From NCBI GenBank assembly GCA_038501625.1, contig JAZAYU010000003.1, positions 1,615,001 through 1,679,000 on the forward strand: a stretch of 64,000 nt of DNA, written 5' to 3'. Shown here in pieces: positions 61,401-64,000 of the stretch (positions are counted from its first letter, which is position 1; each line of letters opens with the position of its first letter). The translations under genes and the position numbers were made by a program. This DNA is from Corbicula japonica (Eukaryota; Mollusca; Bivalvia; Venerida; Cyrenidae). The notes below the pieces were generated by a model, which was given only the letters and a program-made list of their open reading frames with translations, had not been told where the DNA came from and searched no databases.

Positions 61401-63662
61401 TGACTTTATAAGTCATGCCTAGTTCTTTCAAAGATCCTTAGCAAACTGTGTGTTCACAATCAAATGTTTGTATTTCCATTTATTTATCGTCGCTACCGGT
61501 TGCCCATATGAGCGACGCCTCCAGAAGAGTGTTAGTCATTTTAGGGTTTTGGAGGATAGTGCAAGATACAGAGGACTCCAATTCCAGAATCGTCCCTGGT
61601 TCTTTTAAGTACCCGGTGTATAGCACCACTACACTGGACCTCGGTTTTAAGTCCCATCCGAACGATTATATTAGTTATTTTAGTTGGAGTAGCGGGGAAT
61701 CGAACCAGCGATCCCTGGACTCAGAGGCAGACGCGCTAACCACTGAGCTAATGATCCGCTCTAATCAAATGTTTGACCAAAAATATTGAAGAAATGGACC
61801 TTAGTACAAAACTAATTCAGGCGTGAAACAGAGAGTTTATGTTTGAAAAATTCAAAAATTTAGAAAAATATTGCAATGTTATTTGCTCAAAAATAACTTC
61901 AACCATTGTATTTTGCACATTATTGAAAAAAGACCTAAATATATTAAATTTGATATGTGTTTTTTTAAATAACTTCTTCTCAATGGAAGAAATGTCATAG
62001 AATTTAGAATATAGGATTGTCACAATAAATTACTTTGTTACAGAGATGACAAAAGTAAACAAAGAGGAAAGAAATTTTACTGCATGACATCACCTTTGAA
62101 GATCTTTATTGGTCTCCTGATCAGCTTTCACATTCATGCTGTGTGATAAAGGTGTGATATAGGTCTACTTTGCTTCTTCAATCAGACTGCATGGATGTGC
62201 AGGCTGATCTGGATATACAGAGGTTGTCCATGGGATTGCAGTATCCATGGGGTAAAGGGTTCAGTAAATATTTTTCCATTTCATGATATAAATATTATGT
62301 CATTTACTTTCAGAATTATTCAACATTTCTGATGAGAAAGTCGTCACCACATGGTAGATCGTATCATAATCACACGGACACAGAAGAATCGACAATGTAT
62401 CTGGACTACCCACCCACTAAACCATTCATCAATGATGAATACGAGAGACCACCTTACAAACCTGTCAGTTCCTATCCTGAAGGAAATAGAAAAGGTACCC
62501 GGGCCGAAGATCATAAAACTAAGTTTTGAGATCAGTCTCAAATCTCAAGGATCTGATTGGCTGAAATGGTACCCAGTCGCCATTTCAGCCAATCAGATCC
62601 TTGAGATTTGAGACTGATCTCCAGATTTAGTTTTATGATCTTGGGCTCTGTTGTTTCATTTTGATATTGAGTCATTCTCAGTTAATATCCACTACATGCC
62701 CAGCCTTGTTTCTGAATTGTTCATCACTCCGCCTACCACATCCCATGATTCCAATCTTATCCCATTACTCCATACAGGTTTTATTCGGGCCATCTGATCT
62801 GGATCTACACTGGTTTCCAGTTGGTCAGAAATAATGTAGTATATCTTAGTGAACAGTGTAGATAATGATAAGATGGCAAAGATGTGCTGACTGACCTGGA
62901 TCAACATTGTTTGTCCATCAATAACACCTTAGAAGTCAAATTCATGAACATGTAATTGGGAATCTGTCATACTCTGTTGGTATTTACTTGTTCAATACAA
63001 TTTAGAAATGTGTTATTTCAGTGTGAAGGCCAGACAGTAATGTCATTAGTTTCCAGTTTTAATATTCTGCCATATTGATTTGTAATGCTTCATTAAGAGA
63101 GTTGACTAAACAGCCATCAATTATGAAAAATATTGATATCTTATAAAATAATGTTAGTTTTATGTTCTACAAGAAGTTTATTGAGCTGCTGGACAAGGCA
63201 TAGAAAAATCACATTTGAAACTGGCATTCAAACATTAATTTTTGGTAAAAGATTAAGTTTAACTCTGAGACGGTGCCAGTTTGAAGCCATGTGAATGCTT
63301 AATGGACTTCGTTGAAAATAAGCTCACTAAGCTTAAGGGTTATACATTGCTTTAATAAGCTTTTATAGATCTCATATTTATTTTAATTCCACTAATGTAG
63401 TTTTTACCCAATATTCCATATATATTTATTCATTCTCAACGTTTAAAATCCCAGGTTTAATACAGTTATGTTTGTGTTACAGCTGTGATAAGCGCGCTGA
63501 AGAACCTTCAGGATAAGATACATCAGTTAGAGCAAGAACGAACTGCAGCAGAGGACAACCTGAAATCCCTTGCCTCCGAGACCAACAAGTACCGAGACAT
63601 ACTGCAGCGTGAGACCGAACAGCGGAGACCAGCTCAGACCTCTGTCTCCAAACATAATCAAG
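29314..63662 (+). CDS. CEP57: CEP57 (centrosomal protein of 57 kDa), N-terminal exons; exon 1 tentative
   Basis: Exons: 29314-29337 (tentative), 62314-62494 and 63483-63662; the gene continues past the right edge. Exons 2 and 3 encode YPPTKPFINDEYERPPYKP, then SSYPEGNRK joined across the intron to AVISALKNLQDKIHQLEQER and a coiled coil ending SKHNQ. This matches, in order, the N-terminal signature of vertebrate CEP57 as I remember it (YPSDKPF, YPES, SALKNLQDKIRRLE, SKHNQE). CEP57 is a coiled-coil pericentriolar and microtubule-binding protein needed for spindle-pole and centriole integrity. The phases (0, 1, 1) agree. If exon 1 is right, intron 1 is about 33 kb and carries most of the transposons in this window. 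Confidence 0.83.
29883..30197 (-). repeat. Dispersed repeat, inverted copy of 58716-59040
   Basis: Read in reverse complement it shares with 58716-59040: attactatttttaga, gatctgaagatgtcatta, tacataaacacatat, cgattttgtagg and gtcagatcctgatag. Family unknown, non-coding. Confidence 0.7.
30232..31411 (-). mobile_element. Deleted hAT-like transposon with zinc-finger exon
   Basis: Inverted ends CAGGGCTGGACAAA (30232) and TTTGTCCAGCCCTG (to 31411), flanked by GACTT on both sides (30227-30231 and 31412-31416). CAGGG termini are typical of hAT elements; the visible 5 bp repeat is shorter than the usual 8 bp. Carries an N-terminal transposase fragment on the minus strand. The catalytic domain is missing. 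Confidence 0.75.
30384..30824 (-). pseudogene. hAT transposase N-terminal BED/TTF-type zinc finger, one nonsense codon
   Basis: An ATG at 30824 opens a basic N-terminus (GTKRKREEEDDR). An in-frame TGA at 30722-30720 interrupts it. The frame then continues SWLTQFDWLEFEEE, MMFCKYCKLYPKF, ASGCSNLRIDPLHSH and KTHEKC, the C-x2-C...H-x-H pattern seen in hAT-derived proteins of the C17orf113/KIAA1586 type. It stops at 30384 without an RNase-H-like catalytic core. Probably a decayed, non-autonomous copy. Confidence 0.7.
31417..33362. other. CEP57 intron 1 segment, nothing recognised
   Basis: AT-rich, no open frame with family resemblance, no clear element ends. Confidence 0.5.
33369..33438 (-). repeat. 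BEL 3' LTR, truncated (about 70 bp)
   Basis: Only the R/U5-like end is present (gatcaaacctgaacacagcg through ctctacgat). The 5' half of the LTR is lost at the junction with pol near 33445. A TGTCAG like that at the LTR start lies at the junction. Confidence 0.8.
33407..35068 (-). pseudogene. BEL/Pao pol part 2: RT palm, A17 region, RNase H, truncated integrase
   Basis: Begins with the second RT catalytic box (YVDN near 34983), then the Pao-type connecting region (IYDPLGLLSPVTI), and RNase H with its acidic residues visible (VDAS, LELMAA, SDSQ, NPADLLTRG). Next is the H-x-H half of the integrase zinc domain (HECLLHTG, QYWIPSIRQCV). The reading frame then runs into LTR sequence and stops; the DDE core is absent. 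Confidence 0.88.
35031..35997 (-). pseudogene. BEL/Pao pol part 1: protease end and first half of reverse transcriptase
   Basis: Continues the protease region (LLIGADYYW, SKLGYLLSGP), then the RT fingers (RIVYDCSCR, SLNDCLESTPP) and the first catalytic aspartate (FAVTADIEKAFLQI). After MTYRFR the frame breaks near 35070, where a few conserved residues are missing, and runs to an early stop. Confidence 0.88.
35996..37549 (-). pseudogene. BEL/Pao Gag and aspartic protease frame
   Basis: 517 codons open from 37549; the first in-frame ATG is at 37522. In order: an N-terminal coiled region; a DUF1759-type Gag segment (KLPKLSLPTFDGNILQWQTF to about residue 210); zinc knuckles (CAFCEGDH, CFNCLKTHRVSNC, CQNCGRRHQTSIC, about residues 330-395); and a DUF1758 protease with LLDEGAQRSFI near residue 455, where D-E-G stands in place of the usual D-S/T-G. 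A one-base frame loss near 36000 separates it from pol. Confidence 0.88.
37666..37829 (-). repeat. BEL 5' LTR (164 bp)
   Basis: Starts TGTCAGTGAAAG and ends CTACGAT on the minus strand, with an AATAAA-type signal (cataataaaag) in its second half. The terminal 70 bp match the second LTR with few differences. Confidence 0.78.
37836..38780. other. CEP57 intron 1 segment, nothing recognised
   Basis: AT-rich unique-looking sequence. No gene, no element ends seen. Confidence 0.45.
38780..39500. repeat. Dispersed repeat with two ~125 bp tandem units
   Basis: Units near 39165-39270 and 39295-39390 share attatttcaca-aaatgatcaccataat and aaggtcaaggtcat. A preceding segment has the related tcatgatgacctt. 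This style of repeat (ggtcaaggtcat) resembles the 6.1-6.8 kb element. Confidence 0.55.
39501..41632. other. CEP57 intron 1 segment, nothing recognised
   Basis: AT-rich, with short microsatellite-like gttgttgatgatgatt near 40515. No gene seen. Confidence 0.45.
41633..41874. repeat. 28 bp minisatellite, eight and a half copies
   Basis: The unit begins aaaatgtgcgaaaaagcatt and ends gccaaagt, 28 bp, starting at 41633 and repeating to 41857 plus a partial ninth copy. Differences are single substitutions. It reads through all frames and produces artificial repetitive peptides on the minus strand. Confidence 0.93.
42258..42494. mobile_element. Family P MITE, diverged
   Basis: Begins aatcctttaatccatagat and ends aatggagcaaagggtgat. 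First module intact (gtagatcaagatcagccagc), second degraded. Confidence 0.65.
42741..46387. mobile_element. hAT element (copy 1) carrying a nested element
   Basis: CAGGGATTCTAAAATT at 42741 and its inverse ending 46387, flanked by a perfect 8 bp duplication GTGCACTG (42733-42740 and 46388-46395). CAGGG ends with 8 bp duplications define hAT elements. Without the nested insert (43143-45514) its length is 1275 bp, close to copy 2 at 57141-58369 (1229 bp), which is in opposite orientation. No transposase frame, so non-autonomous. Confidence 0.9.
43143..45514. mobile_element. 2.37 kb long-inverted-repeat element nested in hAT copy 1
   Basis: CAGGGCGGGTAATCAAACTG at the left, inverted at the right, and arms that continue for hundreds of bases (for example aagtccgccatcttggatga; aacattaaggagac; aaaaactccgggcttgcgta). 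The left arm has an extra segment (about 43250-43580) absent from the right arm. TTATT occurs on both sides. No ORF in the loop. Confidence 0.88.
46396..47174. other. CEP57 intron 1 segment, nothing recognised
   Basis: AT-rich, no gene or element seen. Confidence 0.45.
47175..48532 (-). repeat. Tandem array of a 256 bp tRNA-like unit, five copies
   Basis: The unit border tgatagtg occurs at 47245, 47501, 47757, 48013, 48268 and 48525. On the minus strand each unit has an A box TAGCTCAGTTGG and a B-box-like GGTTCGCTCCC about 60 nt apart, and a run of six or seven T near gatcaacg, which could act as a Pol III terminator. The copies are nearly identical. Translated peptides in this array (such as GVVPVSSVGYVAGIAW) are artefacts of the repetition. 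Confidence 0.9.
48580..48860. repeat. Dispersed repeat with ggttttctttggaaacc hairpin start
   Basis: Begins aaccaggttttctttggaaa, continues ggttattgtattggggtatt and a ttgggcagacggccatcaac segment typical of dispersed, non-coding mollusc repeats. Ends not defined. Confidence 0.4.
49006..49110 (+). repeat. Short dispersed repeat shared with 61840-61920
   Basis: aatggttgaaattatttttg and tgcagtatttttcaaatatt occur here and, inverted, near 61850-61915 with about ten changes. Unknown family. Confidence 0.55.
49330..49530. repeat. Family P MITE, heavily degraded
   Basis: Recognisable only by ccagtttagattcagatcac, gacacggatgagcc and gatgtggatataaact. Confidence 0.45.
49812..49913. mobile_element. 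102 bp hairpin MITE
   Basis: Arms gtttatttggaggcttgta and its inverse meet at cgcccagctgtgctgggc. The whole element is close to a single stem-loop. It is unrelated in sequence to family H. Confidence 0.75.
49914..51240. other. CEP57 intron 1 segment, nothing recognised
   Basis: AT-rich. A weak inverted repeat (acagaaaatagagaagg / ccttttccattttctgt) surrounds 50811-50872. No gene seen. Confidence 0.45.
51250..53215. repeat. Tandem array of ~169 bp units, eleven copies
   Basis: The landmark ccctttgat starts at 51450, 51619, 51786, 51955, 52124, 52293, 52465, 52635, 52798, 52967 and 53115, giving spacings of mostly 167-172. Each unit also has ttctctgcaact, atggatttcaatgaaact and aagaggagatgcgcatat. 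A gtccgtccgtcacggcgtcac tract precedes it. Units are diverged; no convincing coding. Confidence 0.92.
53590..55743. mobile_element. 2.15 kb foldback element
   Basis: TCACAGTGTACACTCGAAAG at 53590 and its inverse ending 55743, with arms of about 470 bp (53590-54060 and 55255-55743), including aattgaataaagagtaatta and cccaacccgctagttttcg. GTT flanks both sides (53587-53589, 55744-55746). The loop holds a gtccgtccgtcc segment and no gene. Superfamily not assigned. Confidence 0.88.
55747..57132. other. CEP57 intron 1 segment, nothing recognised
   Basis: AT-rich with a T-run near 55930 and short TA runs. No gene seen. Confidence 0.45.
57141..58369. mobile_element. hAT element (copy 2), inserted in a TA microsatellite
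   Basis: CAGGGATTCTAAAATT at 57141 and its inverse ending 58369, with atatatat on both sides (57133-57140, 58370-58377). It matches copy 1 (42741-46387) along its length in opposite orientation and lacks the nested element. No transposase. Confidence 0.9.
58370..58429. repeat. TA microsatellite
   Basis: About 29 uninterrupted TA repeats adjoining the hAT copy 2 end. Confidence 0.95.
58430..58620. repeat. Family P MITE, partial
   Basis: Begins gccttttaacacgtgtgc and ends atatatggaggaagtgg. Second module shortened. Confidence 0.7.
58716..59040 (+). repeat. Dispersed repeat, inverted copy of 29883-30197
   Basis: Shares attactatttttaga, gatctgaagatgtcatta, cacatatat and tcagatcctgatag with the earlier copy in opposite orientation. 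Confidence 0.7.
59041..59538. other. CEP57 intron 1 segment, nothing recognised
   Basis: AT-rich. A short direct repeat ttttagtttat occurs near 59220. No gene seen. Confidence 0.45.
59539..59634. mobile_element. Hairpin family H, internally deleted
   Basis: Both outer ends are kept (caaggttataaaactgagca and ctcagctttataacct), but the centre is reduced to ctctggtcgccaatcagatg. Confidence 0.82.
59635..60512. other. CEP57 intron 1 segment, nothing recognised
   Basis: AT-rich, no gene or element ends. Confidence 0.45.
60513..60641. mobile_element. Internally deleted family P MITE (129 bp)
   Basis: TTAACCCTTTCCTGTACAGA at the left and atacaggaaagggttaa at the right, TTAA on both ends. The two modules are fused at ggcacatccagatcaac. 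A second, independent deletion derivative. Confidence 0.87.
60977..61117. mobile_element. Hairpin family H, full length
   Basis: Near-perfect palindrome of about 140 bp from gaaggttataaaactgagc to tagttttataacctt, centred at tggtgactggtcgcca. Confidence 0.87.
61471..61762 (-). mobile_element. tRNA-derived SINE with 13 bp target duplication
   Basis: On the minus strand it begins with a tRNA-like head carrying A box TAGCTCAGTGGTTAGCG and B box GGTTCGATTCC, followed by a body with ggatgggacttaaaaccgag, a segment I recall from widespread mollusc SINEs. AATCAAATGTTTG flanks both ends exactly (61458-61470 and 61763-61775). Length 292 bp. Any peptide reading through it is not a gene. Confidence 0.88.
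62100..62265. repeat. Family P MITE, partial
   Basis: Contains gcatggatgtgcaggctgatctg and ends atccatggggtaaaggg, about 50 bp upstream of CEP57 exon 2. Confidence 0.6.
62314..62494 (+). CDS. CEP57: CEP57 exon 2
   Basis: Acceptor tactttcag, donor gtaccc (weak), 181 nt, ends in phase 1. Encodes MYLDYPPTKPFINDEYERPP and the YPEGNRK end. An in-frame ATG at 62332 (MRKSS) could also serve as start if the upstream exon is non-coding. A 143 bp inverted-repeat element begins 8 nt after the last exon base. Confidence 0.85.
62503..62645. mobile_element. Hairpin family H at the CEP57 exon 2 donor
   Basis: Arms gaagatcataaaactaag and its inverse, centre ggtacccagtcgcc. The palindrome starts 8 nt after the last base of exon 2. 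Confidence 0.87.
62646..63482. other. CEP57 intron 2
   Basis: Contains one partial family P copy (62760-62930: atctgatctggatctacactgg, gacctggatcaacattg). Otherwise AT-rich, nothing recognised. Confidence 0.55.
63483..63662 (+). CDS. CEP57: CEP57 exon 3, start of centrosome-targeting coiled coil
   Basis: Acceptor gtgttacag, donor gtatgt, 180 nt. Its first two bases complete an alanine codon. Encodes VISALKNLQDKIHQLEQER, a heptad-rich stretch, and the end SKHNQ plus a split codon. This is the most conserved segment of the CEP57 family. Confidence 0.92.
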
Positions 63663-63774
63663 GTATGTTTCATCTTGTTATAGAGAATTACATGGCTTGC
63701 ACACAAGACTGTTGTTACTATATTACAATAATGAAGAAGTTAATTTATCTTGTTGAACATAAAATTCCAGTCTC

Positions 63775-63977
63775 TTAACCCTTTACTTCATATATACAAG
63801 GCATTGTGACGAGTGTAGATCCAGATCATTCTGCACATCCATGTCATCTGATCAGGATCTACACTGGTCGCCTCATGGTCAGAAATGATCCAGTGACTCT
63901 AAAAGCAGACAGTGTAGATCCTGATAAGATGGCAAAGCAAATGAATAACAGTCATCTTCCATGAGGTAAAGGGTTAA
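63775..63977. mobile_element. Family P MITE, TTAA at both ends
   Basis: TTAACCCTTTACTTCATATAT on the left, catgaggtaaagggttaa on the right. The second module is truncated at gataagatggcaaag. Confidence 0.82.
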
Positions 63978-64000
63978 TAACCTCATTCCATTTTTGTGGC

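Noticed and set aside
61678..61762. Functional tRNA gene
   Set aside because: The tRNA-like head is followed by a SINE body and bounded by a 13 bp target duplication.
61448..61789. 113-codon plus-strand open frame
   Set aside because: It reads antisense through the SINE, including its tRNA head.

Overview
The window is eukaryotic nuclear DNA. It is AT-rich, its genes are split into small exons by long introns with GT-AG boundaries, and it is saturated with transposable elements. The repeat repertoire (dense short inverted-repeat elements, tRNA-headed SINEs with a mollusc-type body, BEL/Pao and hAT elements, and 150-170 bp tandem arrays preceded by gtccgtccgtc tracts) points to a mollusc, most likely a bivalve. 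The species cannot be named from the sequence.

Two protein-coding genes can be supported, arranged head to head. On the minus strand, about 21.63 kb down to 2.04 kb, lies the 5' part of a kinesin-14 gene that I identify as KIF25. Eleven phase-compatible exons (about 440 residues) give an N-terminal coiled coil, the kinesin-14 neck, a P-loop exon and a switch I exon. The rest of the motor (DLAGSE region onward) lies beyond the left edge. A TATA box and a cluster of GACACGT motifs lie upstream. On the plus strand, two confident exons at 62.31-63.66 kb encode the N-terminus of CEP57. A promoter-like segment with a CCAAT box, an ETS site and an 8-codon ATG exon at 29.31 kb is the best candidate for its first exon, which would make its first intron about 33 kb. 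Both families act at centrosomes.

Layout: 0.4-1.6 kb pogo/Tigger DNA transposon; 2-21.6 kb KIF25 with introns full of a TTAA-flanked, piggyBac-like MITE; 21.6-29.3 kb intergenic region with promoter-like blocks, one 470 bp MITE and a G-rich tract; 29.3-62.3 kb putative CEP57 intron 1. That intron holds a deleted hAT element with a zinc-finger exon (30.2-31.4), a BEL/Pao element with target duplications but three lesions (33.4-37.8), a 28 bp minisatellite (41.6), a nested hAT (42.7-46.4) whose insertion-free relative is at 57.1-58.4, a five-unit tandem array of a tRNA-like 256 bp repeat (47.2-48.5), an approximately 169 bp tandem array (51.2-53.2), a 2.15 kb foldback element (53.6-55.7), and a SINE with a 13 bp target duplication (61.5).

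Nothing here is convincingly a new multi-gene system. The most unusual signals are the dense double-dyad TTAA MITE family, inverted-repeat elements sitting within about 10 nt of splice sites in both genes, the nested hAT with its natural empty-site control, the GACACGT cluster, and the duplicated promoter-proximal block. All exon calls were made by eye from reading frame, splice consensus and family memory; no search was run.
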